Assembly (NCBI GenBank): GCA_021204905.1
Contig: JAJPYN010000012.1
Location: 34,631 to 98,630 of the forward strand
Source of the DNA: Prevotella sp.
GTDB lineage: Bacteria; Bacteroidota; Bacteroidia; Bacteroidales; Bacteroidaceae
DNA: 64,000 bases
Direction: 5' to 3'
Shown: one piece after another, positions 18,017 through 26,500 of the stretch
Layout of the letters: each line of letters opens with the position of its first letter
Position numbering within the stretch: position 1 is the stretch's first letter
Notes under the pieces: model-generated
Seen by the model: only the letters and a program-made list of their open reading frames with translations
Told to the model about the DNA's origin: nothing
The model's database searches: none
Position numbers and translations under genes: made by a program

Positions 18017-19297
18017 TTACAGCGAAAACGCCTGCCGCAGTTTGTCAACAAGGTCGAGCTTCTCCCACGTGAACAGCTCCACGTCGATAGTGCGCTCCTC
18101 GTGGTACAAACTCGTAAACGTTTTCTTGACCGTCTCGTTCCGTCTGCCCATATGCCCGTAGGCGGCGGTCTCGAGGTACATCGGCTGCCGGAGCTTCAAC
18201 TGCCTCTCAATCGCGTTCGGACGAAAGTCGAACATCAGCCGTATCTTGTCGGCGATGGCGCTGTCGGGCATTGTTACGTGCTTCCTGCCGTAGGTATTGA
18301 CATACACGCTGACGGGTTCCGCCACGCCGATGGCATACGCCAGTTGCACGAGCACCTCGTCCGCCACGCCCGCCGCCACAAGGTTCTTCGCGATGTAACG
18401 TGCGAAATATGCTGCGGAGCGGTCCACCTTCGACGGGTCTTTGCCGGAGAACGCGCCGCCGCCGTGCGCACCCTTGCCGCCGTAGGTGTCGACGATAATC
18501 TTCCTGCCCGTGAGCCCCGTGTCGCCGTCGGGACCGCCGATAACGAATTTCCCCGTCGGATTGACGTGATAGATTATGTCGTCGCCGAACAGCGCCAGCA
18601 CCTTCTCGTCGCACTTCGCTTTCACGCGGGGGATAAGGATGTTCAGCACATCGCGCTCTATCCGCGCTCTCATCCGCTCGTCCGCCTCGCTCTGACTAAT
18701 GTCGTCAGCCCGAACAAACTCGTCGTGCTGCGTGCTGACAACGATGGTGTGGATCTTCTCCGGCACGCCCTCGTCGCTGTATTGCACCGTAACTTGGCTC
18801 TTCGCGTCGGGACGGAGGTAGGTCATCTGCGTGCCTTCGGAGCGGATAAGCGCCAGTTCGTGTACGATGAGATGCGCCAGTTCGAGGCAGACGGGCATAT
18901 AGTTTGCCGTCTCGTTGGTGGCGTATCCGAACATCATCCCCTGGTCGCCGGCGCCCTGCTCCTCAGGCTTGGACCGTTTGACGCCGCGGCAGATATCGCC
19001 GCTCTGCTCGTGGATGGCGGTGAGCACGCCGCAGGAGTCGCCGTCGAAGTTATATTCCGATTTGGTGTAACCTATCTTCTTTATTGTCTTGCGGGCGACG
19101 GTCTGCAGGTCGATGTACGCCTCCGATGTTACCTCGCCCATTATCACCACCTGCCCCGTGGTGCAGAACGTCTCGATGGCGCAGTGTGCCTGAGGGTCGT
19201 AGGCAAGGAACTGGTCGAGTAACGCATCGGAAATCTGGTCGCTCACTTTGTCGGGATGACCTTGCGAGACCGACTCTGATGAAAACAGATATGACAT
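18017..19297 (-). CDS. metK: S-adenosylmethionine synthase
   Basis: A 426-residue MetK that makes S-adenosylmethionine from ATP and methionine. It has the N-terminal GHPDKVSDQISDALLD (ATP/metal site), the GAGDQGMMFGYATNET loop and the phosphate-binding GGGAFSGKDPSKVDRSAAY. I start at MSYLFSSES (19297); the frame is open to 19324 but the family begins here. It is the first gene of the minus-strand run ending in tyrS. Confidence 0.97.
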   Translation of the reverse strand: MSYLFSSESVSQGHPDKVSDQISDALLDQFLAYDPQAHCAIETFCTTGQVVIMGEVTSEAYIDLQTVARKTIKKIGYTKSEYNFDGDSCGVLTAIHEQSGDICRGVKRSKPEEQGAGDQGMMFGYATNETANYMPVCLELAHLIVHELALIRSEGTQMTYLRPDAKSQVTVQYSDEGVPEKIHTIVVSTQHDEFVRADDISQSEADERMRARIERDVLNILIPRVKAKCDEKVLALFGDDIIYHVNPTGKFVIGGPDGDTGLTGRKIIVDTYGGKGAHGGGAFSGKDPSKVDRSAAYFARYIAKNLVAAGVADEVLVQLAYAIGVAEPVSVYVNTYGRKHVTMPDSAIADKIRLMFDFRPNAIERQLKLRQPMYLETAAYGHMGRRNETVKKTFTSLYHEERTIDVELFTWEKLDLVDKLRQAFSL

Positions 19298-19351
19298 TTT
19301 TTGAATTATAAAATTAAACGGCAAGCGACCGGATTTAAGATTGAAAAATCA

Positions 19352-19368
19352 TTATCTTAGTCGCTACT
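19352..19368 (+). repeat. dispersed 17-nt element, copy 1
   Basis: TTATCTTAGTCGCTACT, one mismatch to the consensus TTATCTTAGTTGCTACT. It lies between the M16 stop and the metK start. Other copies are at 31173, 45849 and 59088. Confidence 0.7.
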
Positions 19369-19418
19369 ATAACACTAACTAACCTTGCGGTAGGACGAGC
19401 AGCTATAAGGGTTCGGTT

Positions 19419-19444
19419 CGTTTCAATCTTCCGTTTCAATCTTC
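19419..19444. repeat. 13-nt direct repeat at the 3' end of the M16 gene
   Basis: CGTTTCAATCTTC occurs twice in perfect tandem, followed by the start of a third copy (CGTTTGA). The repeat spans the stop codon of the M16 gene at 19436-19438, so the last residues of the protein are encoded by the repeat. Confidence 0.85.
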
Positions 19445-22294
19445 CGTTTGAGCCTCGTCGCCCTCCTCGGGGAACATCGCCACAGTGATGCAGTCGCCCG
19501 AAGCAAGGAACTCTTTCATTAGTGCTATGAGCCGCTCCGTGGTCTCGGATTCTATCAGCTCTCTTGTGCCGGTATGGATATCGACGCCGCACTTCCGCCA
19601 CTTGTAAATCACGTTCGCCCAATAGGAGTTCTTGTTCTGGTCGTCGTCAAACTTCTTGAGCATTGTCTCCTTCACTTTCTGCAACTTCTCCTCGTCGATA
19701 GCGCTCAGTGTCGCCGTTACCTCATTCGCCAGAATCTCCATCGCGATATCTTTCTTCTCGGGCTTCATCGGGCAAACGGACTGCAGCAGATAGATATGCC
19801 AGCCGTCGTCAGAGATGCCCGCCATACCGCTTGCCCCGCAGGTGTACGCCGCACCGGCGTCCTCGCGTATCTTTTGCAGATACTCCATCTCGAGGATATC
19901 GCCCACCATCTGCAGCTCCACCGACTTCTCCGCAGAGTATTCCATATCTCTGTTTGTCCACACCATAATCGCCATGGCTTTCGGCGTCTCCTGCTTGCGA
20001 TAGAAAATGTTGTCTATTTTTCCCTTCGCATATCCTATCTCGCGCGGGGAGTTGTCGACTTTCTCCGCCGACGGCAAGGCACCGAGATATTGGCAGACGA
20101 GCGGGCGGATGGTCTCCTCGTCGTAGTTGCCGAGGATGGTGAACTCCCAGCCGTTGGCACTTGCCGTTGCCGTCTTCGCCATCTCCAATATGCGGTCGTA
20201 GGAGATCAGCGGCAGGTCTTCCGCCACGAGCGGCGCACGGCGGGGATTGTGACCGTAGAGCGTGGCGGAGATGGAATCACTGAAAGCGATGTCGGGGCTA
20301 AGGCTCCTGTCCTTCAGCTGCACCTCCAAACGGCGGAGGAGGTTGTCGTATGCCGCCTGGTCTTTATTGATGTCGGTGAAATAGAGATATACCATTTGCA
20401 GCATCGTCTCCACGTCTTTCGGCGTGCTGCCGCCCTCAATCTTCATCGCGCGCTCGTCCATTGACAAGTCGGCATTGGCAATCTTGCCGGCGAGTGCCTT
20501 TGTCAACTCGCTGTTAGAGAATTGTCCCAGTCCGCTGATGCCTATCGCATCGTCAAAGAGTTTCAGGTTCACGTCGTCGGCGGGATAAGCCGTCCCTCCC
20601 TGTCCGCCGACACCATCGAGCGTTACCTTGTCCTTCTCGAAGTCAGTATGTTTGAGTATCACCTTCACGCCGTTAGACAGCATCAGCTCCGTATAATCGA
20701 ACTTGTCGCTCTTCTCCTCGCTGACAATCTCTCCGGCGGCGGGCAAGGAGGAGATGAGCGGCTCGTCCTTAACGTTGTCGACAAACGGCGTGAGCTCGGC
20801 TGTCTGGGCGGCGTGCAAAGCGTCGAGCAGCTCCTCGCGTGTGGGATAGACGACATCGTCCCCCTCCTTGTTAAAGTTAATAACGACAAGGTTTGTATCC
20901 GTAGCGCTCACTAACTCCTTTATCATCTCATTCACCGCCTCAACGGGGATCATCGGCACTATCTGTTGGTAGAGTTGGTATTCGTCGTCGATAGACATCA
21001 ACGGCTCGCCGTCGAGGAAATGCGCGCGGACCTGCTCGGCGAACTCCTCGTTGGTGCGTTTGTCTTTGTTGCTGTAACGCTTGTCGAGCTCGCTGAGATA
21101 ATTGTCCTTAAAGCGGTTGTATTCCGTCGCGGTGAACCCGTATTCCGCCGCACGAAGCGCCTCCGTATATGCCGCCGTGAGAGCCGCCGCCGTGAGGCTG
21201 ACATCTTTCGGACTGACAGTAATATCCAGCGCGCCGACAGCCTTCGACAAGAGATAATCGCCGTCGTCGACATAGCCGCGGACAAACGGGCAGTCCGCAT
21301 CGAGGATCGCCTCGTCGAAACGGTTAGAGAGCATCTCTCCGGCAGCCGACACAAGATACCTGTACAAAAGGTATTCCATACCGCTCTTCAACGAGTCGGG
21401 GTATGCCTCGTGCTTGATATACAGGTCGAGGAAACACGTGCGTTGCTCCTTGTCTTTGTCGATGATGATGATCGGCTCGGCGTTATCCGGCACATCAGGA
21501 CGCTCTATCGCCGCTGCATCGTCCGGATTTGTCATTCCGCCGAACAGATCCTTAATCATTTCTTCGGTGTGGTCGACATCAACATCGCCTATGACAAGAA
21601 TCCCTTGGTTAGCCGGGTGATACCATTTCTCGTAGTAGGCGCGCAGTTCTTCGGGTTTGAAGTTGTCGACAACATCCATCGTGCCGATAGGGAAGCGGTA
21701 GCCGTATTTCGAACCGGGATAAGCGGCGGGCAGGTTACGCTCGATCATCCGGCTCATCGGACTGGTAGACAACCGCCATTCCTCGTGGATGACGCCGCGC
21801 TCCTTGTCAATCTCTTCCGGGTCGAGCGTCAAGCCGTCAGCCCAATCGCGCAGGATGAGCAGGCAGGAGTCGAGGGATGCCGTGCGCAGAGTCGGCACGT
21901 TATTGATATTATAGACCGTCTCCTCCACCGATGTGTAGGCGTTCAGGTCGCGCCCGAACTCCACGCCGATACTCCGGCAATATTCTATCACGTCGTTGCC
22001 CGCGAAATTGTCAGTACCGTTGAAGCACATGTGTTCGAGGAAATGTGCCAAGCCGCGCTGGTTGTCCTCCTCCTCTATCGACCCCACTTTCTGGGCGATG
22101 TAGAAGTTGGCGCGGTTCTCGGGCCAGTTGTTGTAGCGGATGTAATAGGTCAGTCCGTTGTCAAGCCGTCCGATGCGGAAGGCGGGGTCAACGGGGATCG
22201 GGGGCATCTGTTGCGAAAAGCCCGCCGCGGGCAATAGCAGCAACAACAGTAAGGCAACTGCGCAGCGCTGCAAGAAGGAATTAATGGTCTTCAT
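19436..22294 (-). CDS. periplasmic M16 zinc metallopeptidase (PqqL-like)
   Basis: A 952-residue protein with a signal peptide (MKTINSFLQR, a poly-Leu core, cleavage near GFSQQ). It has a two-repeat M16 architecture. The active half contains the inverted zinc motif HFLEH at 84-88 and a downstream Glu at about 165 (DKERGVIHEEW), the 77-residue spacing typical of pitrilysins. The second half is the inactive partner, with the YDEETIRPLVCQYLGALPS and NSPREIGYAKGK regions. These enzymes cut peptides in the periplasm. I choose the ATG at 22294; an upstream ATG at 22330 would precede the signal. A promoter-like box is 34 nt upstream. The 3' end carries a 13-nt direct repeat. Confidence 0.92.
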   Translation of the reverse strand: MKTINSFLQRCAVALLLLLLLPAAGFSQQMPPIPVDPAFRIGRLDNGLTYYIRYNNWPENRANFYIAQKVGSIEEEDNQRGLAHFLEHMCFNGTDNFAGNDVIEYCRSIGVEFGRDLNAYTSVEETVYNINNVPTLRTASLDSCLLILRDWADGLTLDPEEIDKERGVIHEEWRLSTSPMSRMIERNLPAAYPGSKYGYRFPIGTMDVVDNFKPEELRAYYEKWYHPANQGILVIGDVDVDHTEEMIKDLFGGMTNPDDAAAIERPDVPDNAEPIIIIDKDKEQRTCFLDLYIKHEAYPDSLKSGMEYLLYRYLVSAAGEMLSNRFDEAILDADCPFVRGYVDDGDYLLSKAVGALDITVSPKDVSLTAAALTAAYTEALRAAEYGFTATEYNRFKDNYLSELDKRYSNKDKRTNEEFAEQVRAHFLDGEPLMSIDDEYQLYQQIVPMIPVEAVNEMIKELVSATDTNLVVINFNKEGDDVVYPTREELLDALHAAQTAELTPFVDNVKDEPLISSLPAAGEIVSEEKSDKFDYTELMLSNGVKVILKHTDFEKDKVTLDGVGGQGGTAYPADDVNLKLFDDAIGISGLGQFSNSELTKALAGKIANADLSMDERAMKIEGGSTPKDVETMLQMVYLYFTDINKDQAAYDNLLRRLEVQLKDRSLSPDIAFSDSISATLYGHNPRRAPLVAEDLPLISYDRILEMAKTATASANGWEFTILGNYDEETIRPLVCQYLGALPSAEKVDNSPREIGYAKGKIDNIFYRKQETPKAMAIMVWTNRDMEYSAEKSVELQMVGDILEMEYLQKIREDAGAAYTCGASGMAGISDDGWHIYLLQSVCPMKPEKKDIAMEILANEVTATLSAIDEEKLQKVKETMLKKFDDDQNKNSYWANVIYKWRKCGVDIHTGTRELIESETTERLIALMKEFLASGDCITVAMFPEEGDEAQTED

Positions 22295-22327
22295 ATTCGT
22301 TTCGTTTAATATTGTTTTCAACGTCTG

Positions 22328-22335
22328 CAAAAGTA
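22328..22335 (-). promoter_or_regulatory. promoter -7 box for M16 peptidase
   Basis: TACTTTTG on the minus strand, 34 nt upstream of the chosen start at 22294. This placement supports that start over the ATG at 22330, which would lie inside the box. Confidence 0.6.
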
Positions 22336-22402
22336 GTGCTTTCCCGAGGATAATCCGCTTAAATTGGCCTAAAAAGGCATAAATCGGCGGCCGGTAAGAA
22401 AC

Positions 22403-22440
22403 GCAAACGAGAGCACAAGCTTGTTTCTTGCACTCTCGTT
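22403..22440 (-). terminator. terminator after HU gene
   Basis: AACGAGAG (22406-22413) pairs with CTCTCGTT (22433-22440); inside, CAAG pairs with CTTG after a 2x2 mismatch. On the minus strand a moderate T tract (TTTGCGTTTCTT) follows. The left arm is nearly identical to 51262-51278. Confidence 0.7.
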
Positions 22441-22481
22441 TATACTGCCTTTAAGCGTTGAGGCAGACGCCGCGCGAAGGT

Positions 22482-22751
22482 TTATTTTACTTTCTGGGCG
22501 AGGTCCTTGCCGGCCTTGAACTTAACGACGTTCTTAGCAGCGATCTGAATCTTCTTGCCTGTTGCGGGGTTCACGCCCTGGCGTGCCGGTTTGTTCACCA
22601 CTGCGAACGTGCCGAAGCCGATGAGCTGCACTGCTTCGCCTTTCACTAAGGAGTTCTTCACTGCATCGAGAGTAGCGTCTACCGCCTTCTTTGCTTGTGC
22701 GGCTGTCAGTCCTGTGGCTGCTGCTGCCTTAACTAAATCTGTCTTGTTCAT
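22482..22751 (-). CDS. HU-family DNA-binding protein
   Basis: An 89-residue HU protein that bends and compacts DNA as a dimer. It has the MNKTDLVKAAAATGLT start, the core LIGFGTFAVV and the DNA-binding arm with the conserved RQGVNPATGKKI. Length is typical. It is monocistronic, with a box at 22793-22800 and a hairpin terminator. Bacteroidetes have several HU paralogues, so I give no symbol. Confidence 0.96.
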   Translation of the reverse strand: MNKTDLVKAAAATGLTAAQAKKAVDATLDAVKNSLVKGEAVQLIGFGTFAVVNKPARQGVNPATGKKIQIAAKNVVKFKAGKDLAQKVK

Positions 22752-22792
22752 AAATCGTTTGTTTTTAAAGGGTTAGAATTATCACTGCACCG

Positions 22793-22800
22793 CAAAAATA
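22793..22800 (-). promoter_or_regulatory. promoter -7 box for HU gene
   Basis: TATTTTTG on the minus strand, 42 nt upstream of the HU start codon. Confidence 0.55.
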
Positions 22801-22883
22801 GTGCGAAAAGTTTATACTGCAAATTTTTTAAGGGAAAAATCGCTGTTTTTTGTAATTTCGCACCGCAAAACACAAAAAAGACA

Positions 22884-23747
22884 ATGTTCAGGATACCGAT
22901 TGTTACCAAATATTTGTTGCTGGCCAACATCGCGGCGTGGCTCCTGTGCGGGGTACTGCAGCTCTCGGCCGGCATCGATCTGAACGGCGCGCTGGGGCTG
23001 CATTATGTCCTTGCGCCCGACTTCCGCGCCTACCAGCTCGTAACGTACATGTTCATGCACGGGGGCTTCGTCCATCTGTTTTTCAACATGTTCGCCCTGT
23101 GGATGTTCGGCGGCGTGGTGGAGCGGCGGCTCGGCACGAAACGCTACATTATATATTATATGGTGTGCGGCATCGGCGCGGGACTGTTTCAGGAGGCGGC
23201 GCAAACGGGCGAGTTCATCGTGCTGTGCCGCGAGCAGATCCCGGCCTTTCATCTCAACGAACTGCTCACCGTGGCGCACAACTCCGCAGCCATCCTCAAC
23301 CTGTGGACAACGGTGGGAGCTTCCGGCGCGGTGTATGCGCTGCTGCTGGCGTTCGGCATGCTTTTCCCCGAACAACGGATCTTCATCTTCCCCCTGCCCG
23401 TGCCAATCAAAGCGCGGTGGTTCGTCTTCTTCTACGCGGCCATCGAACTGGTGTCGGCCATCTCGTCCTCGGGCGACGGCGTGGCGCATGTGGCGCATTT
23501 GGGCGGCATGGTGTTCGGCTGGTTCCTCGTACGTTATTTCACAAAGCGCGAGAATGATTTCGGCTTCGTGAGGTATAAGGAAATAAAGCCGAAGATGCGG
23601 ACGAAGGAGACGGCAGAATGGGATTACAACGCCGCCGAGCGCGACAGGCAGCGGCAGGTGGACGCCATCCTCGACAAGATTCGCAAGAGCGGTTACGACA
23701 GTCTGAGCGATGAAGAGAAGCAGAAGTTATTCGACAACAGCAAGTAA
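22884..23747 (+). CDS. rhomboid-family intramembrane serine protease
   Basis: A 287-residue membrane protein with six core helices. The catalytic pair is clear: Ser147 in GASG and His205 in AHVAHLGG. The HGGFVHLFFNMFALWMFG segment (59-76) is the conserved L1-helix 2 region. Rhomboids cut transmembrane substrates within the membrane; substrates here are unknown. The C-terminal 60 residues are a charged cytoplasmic tail. The upstream sequence TAATTTCG (22853-22860) is only a weak match to the promoter box. The EEP-family gene starts 4 nt after the stop, so the two form one unit. Confidence 0.94.
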   Translation: MFRIPIVTKYLLLANIAAWLLCGVLQLSAGIDLNGALGLHYVLAPDFRAYQLVTYMFMHGGFVHLFFNMFALWMFGGVVERRLGTKRYIIYYMVCGIGAGLFQEAAQTGEFIVLCREQIPAFHLNELLTVAHNSAAILNLWTTVGASGAVYALLLAFGMLFPEQRIFIFPLPVPIKARWFVFFYAAIELVSAISSSGDGVAHVAHLGGMVFGWFLVRYFTKRENDFGFVRYKEIKPKMRTKETAEWDYNAAERDRQRQVDAILDKIRKSGYDSLSDEEKQKLFDNSK

Positions 23748-23751
23748 AGGC

Positions 23752-24828
23752 ATGGGGCGCGTGTGGCGGAGCATAGGCTTGACGCTCGACATAATTGCCG
23801 CGGCGGGGATGATTCTGACAGGCTATTCCTACCTCATCGACCCCGCGCAATGGCCTTACGCGGCGGTGGCGGGCATGTTCTTCCCGTTCTTCGTAGCGGC
23901 AACCCTCTTGCTCATCGTCCTCTGGCTCTTCCTTAAACCGCGCCTGTCGCTATTGCCTATTGCGGCGATGGTCGTTTGCTACCAACCCGTGAGGATGTAC
24001 GTCGGCATCGTGCCGGAGAAGAGCGTGCCCGACGGGGCGATAAAGGTGATGAGCTATAACGTGCTCGATTTCGTAGGGATGGAGAACAACCGCCTGCCTT
24101 GGCACGACAACCCGCTCGTTTTCTACCTCATCGACGCCGACGCCGACGTGCTTTGCTTGCAGGAATGCGGCCGCGACCACCTCGCCGCCGACATGAAGAC
24201 GCTGCTCAAAGAGAAATACCCCTATCAGCATTACGCCGAGCAAGGCAAGGGCGGCACGTCGCTCGCGGTGTACTCGAAGCACCCGATTGTCAGGGTCGAC
24301 TCCATCGCCTGCGACACGTCGCGCTGCCGGAGCCTCGCCTACACGATAGCGCTGCCGGGCATCGAGGCGATGGTGGTGAACAACCATTTCGAAAGCAACA
24401 AGTTCGGCGACGGCGGCAAGAAGGATTTCCGGAAGGTGATGCACGGCAAGATGCAGCGCGACTCCGCAGCCGTGGCGTCGAAATATATCTTCTCGCGGTT
24501 TGCGGAAAAGGCCGTACTGCGCAGCGCACAAACGAAGGCTGTGGCGCAATTTCTAAACGAAAGGAAGGATGTGCCGACAATCCTCTGCGGCGACTTCAAC
24601 GATATGCCGATTTCAGCTAATTACCACCGCATCGCGCGGCTGCTCGACGACTGCTTCCGTGCCGCCGGCTTCGGCTTCGGCTGGACCTATTGCCACGACG
24701 GCATGCGCGTGCGTATCGACAACATCTTTTGCTCGCGCCACTTTGTGCCGTACAGCTGCAAAGTCCTTTCCGACCCCGACTATTCAGACCATCGCCCGGT
24801 GGTGTGCTACCTCGGTCTGAAAGAATAA
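23752..24828 (+). CDS. endonuclease/exonuclease/phosphatase (EEP) family protein, membrane-anchored
   Basis: A 358-residue protein. Two or three N-terminal hydrophobic segments (SIGLTLDIIAAAGMILTGYSY, FFPFFVAATLLLIVLWLFL, LLPIAAMVVCY) precede an EEP domain from about residue 98. EEP motifs in order are MSYNVLDF, LCLQECG, NNHFESNK, CGDFNDMP, RIDNIFC and DYSDHRPV. These supply the metal ligands and catalytic Asp/His for phosphodiester or phosphomonoester hydrolysis. The substrate (nucleic acid, lipid or sugar phosphate) cannot be inferred. I use the ATG at 23752 just after the rhomboid stop; the frame is open further upstream inside rhomboid. Confidence 0.88.
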   Translation: MGRVWRSIGLTLDIIAAAGMILTGYSYLIDPAQWPYAAVAGMFFPFFVAATLLLIVLWLFLKPRLSLLPIAAMVVCYQPVRMYVGIVPEKSVPDGAIKVMSYNVLDFVGMENNRLPWHDNPLVFYLIDADADVLCLQECGRDHLAADMKTLLKEKYPYQHYAEQGKGGTSLAVYSKHPIVRVDSIACDTSRCRSLAYTIALPGIEAMVVNNHFESNKFGDGGKKDFRKVMHGKMQRDSAAVASKYIFSRFAEKAVLRSAQTKAVAQFLNERKDVPTILCGDFNDMPISANYHRIARLLDDCFRAAGFGFGWTYCHDGMRVRIDNIFCSRHFVPYSCKVLSDPDYSDHRPVVCYLGLKE

Positions 24829-24851
24829 TTTTTTACCCGAAAGAATAGATT

Positions 24852-25331
24852 TTAGTTGTGGATTAGCGCCACGGCAAAGGCTGCGATGCCCTCCTGCCGG
24901 CCGACGAAACCCATCCGCTCGTTGGTGGTGGCTTTGACGGAAACGCTGTCGACGTCGATGCCGATAACGCCCGCAATAGTTTGCCGCATCTGCTCGATGT
25001 AAGGCGCGAGTTTCGGTTGCTCGGCGCAGACTGTCGCGTCGATATTGCCCGCAACGAAGCCCTTGTCTTTAATCAAAGCGACCGTGCGGCGCAGCAGTTC
25101 TTTCGAATCAATGCCGGAAAAAGCGGGGTCCGTGTCGGGGAAATGGTAACCGATGTCGCGCAAACTTGCCGCACCTAAAAGCGCGTCGCAAATGGCGTGA
25201 AGGAGAACGTCGGCATCGCTGTGGCCGTCGAGCCCTTTGTCAAAATCAATCTTTATGCCTCCGAGCCAAAGACCGCGCCCGGGGACAAGGCGGTGGCTGT
25301 CGTAGCCGAAACCAGTGCGGAACGTCATCAT
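24852..25331 (-). CDS. ispF: 2-C-methyl-D-erythritol 2,4-cyclodiphosphate synthase
   Basis: A 159-residue IspF of the MEP isoprenoid pathway. It has the metal-binding GYDSHR (D-x-H) and LDGHSDADVLLHAICDALLGAA segments, the DIGYHFPDTDP loop and KATTNERMGFVGRQEGIAAFA at the C-terminus. Start is at 25331 (ATGATG) or 25328; the first overlaps the porV stop codon. It lies downstream of porV, an order also known in P. gingivalis. Confidence 0.96.
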   Translation of the reverse strand: MMTFRTGFGYDSHRLVPGRGLWLGGIKIDFDKGLDGHSDADVLLHAICDALLGAASLRDIGYHFPDTDPAFSGIDSKELLRRTVALIKDKGFVAGNIDATVCAEQPKLAPYIEQMRQTIAGVIGIDVDSVSVKATTNERMGFVGRQEGIAAFAVALIHN

Positions 25332-26497
25332 TTGCGCGTGAAAAGGTCCTTTATGCCGTCCATATCGAAGGTGAGCGAGAAGCGCAGGGTCTGGTCGAGC
25401 GGGTTCGATTTCGCCGTAGCAACGACGTAGGCGGCATCGAGCGCGAACACCTTCATCCTAAAGCCCGCGCCGAAGGTGAAGTACTTGCGGTTACCTTTGT
25501 TCTCGGCCTCGTTGTGGTAGCCCGCGCGGATGGAGAACTGGTCGTGATAGCAGTACTCCGCGCCGACGCCCCAGCGTATCTCTTGCAGCTCCTCCTTGAA
25601 GCCGTTTGGTGCGTCGCCGAAACTCTTGAAGATGCCGGCGATGGACGACAGGTCGTAATAGTCTTTCTGCACGCGCTGCTGGTAGTCCTCCGTCGTCTCG
25701 CCGTCCTTCTGCTTGGGGTAGGTGGGGATGAGCAGCTTCGAGGCGTCGGCGGCGATGGTGAAGCGGTTGTAATCGTCGATAGGTATGGCCAAAGACGCGC
25801 CGAGCCGCAGCGTGGTGGGGATAAATTCGGAGTTCTCGTCGCCGCCGAAGGAGATCTTCGAACCGATGTTTGAAATATCGAGGCCGAGCCCGAGCTGGCA
25901 CTCGCGGTAACCGATGTTGAAATAATTCTGATAGTAGCAAGCGATGTCGGCCGCGAACGCCGAACCGGGCGAGCTGTCGTCGGAATAGGAATAAGTAAGG
26001 TCGGAGTAGATCCAGCGCAGCGCCGCGGCAATGGAGAACTTATCCGACAGCATCAGCGAGTAAGCCACGTCGACCGACATCTCGTACGGGTTGATGGTCA
26101 TATCGCTGTTCACGTCGCCGATGTAAACCTCGCCCATCGAGAAGTAGCGCAACGACGCGGAAATGGCCGAGTAGTCGCCGATGCGGTAATAGCCGGCGAG
26201 GTAGGCAAGGTCCATATCGCTGACGAGCTGCCTGAGCCACGGCGTATAGTTCACCGCCACACCCGCGCGGCTGATGCAAAACGGGTATTTCGCGGGGTTC
26301 CAGTACTGCGAATTGACATCGGCATCCGTTGCCACGCCGACATCACCCATACCTGCGGCGCGCGCGTCGGGGGCGATGGTCTGCGACGTTACGGCATAGC
26401 TCTCGGGGTTGAACATATCCTCTTTCTCCTGCGCCTTAGCTTTAAAAGAAAGGCAGGCGAGGGTTAATGCCGCGAAGAAAAATGCATAATTTCTCAT
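25328..26497 (-). CDS. porV: T9SS outer-membrane protein PorV (LptO)
   Basis: A 389-residue outer-membrane barrel of the FadL/PorV type. It has a signal peptide (MRNYAFFFAALTLACLSFKAKAQ), the family hallmark APDARAAGMGDVGVATDADVN near residue 42 and the last strand TLRFSLTFDMDGIKDLF. In T9SS, PorV shuttles folded cargo from the SprA channel to the PorU sortase complex. It lies 3 nt downstream of porU, so the two are cotranscribed, and ispF overlaps its end. Confidence 0.93.
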   Translation of the reverse strand: MRNYAFFFAALTLACLSFKAKAQEKEDMFNPESYAVTSQTIAPDARAAGMGDVGVATDADVNSQYWNPAKYPFCISRAGVAVNYTPWLRQLVSDMDLAYLAGYYRIGDYSAISASLRYFSMGEVYIGDVNSDMTINPYEMSVDVAYSLMLSDKFSIAAALRWIYSDLTYSYSDDSSPGSAFAADIACYYQNYFNIGYRECQLGLGLDISNIGSKISFGGDENSEFIPTTLRLGASLAIPIDDYNRFTIAADASKLLIPTYPKQKDGETTEDYQQRVQKDYYDLSSIAGIFKSFGDAPNGFKEELQEIRWGVGAEYCYHDQFSIRAGYHNEAENKGNRKYFTFGAGFRMKVFALDAAYVVATAKSNPLDQTLRFSLTFDMDGIKDLFTRK

Positions 26498-26500
26498 TAT

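Noticed and set aside
20966..22237. 423-residue frame antisense to the M16 peptidase
   Set aside because: No motif, and composition mirrors the antisense of the real gene.
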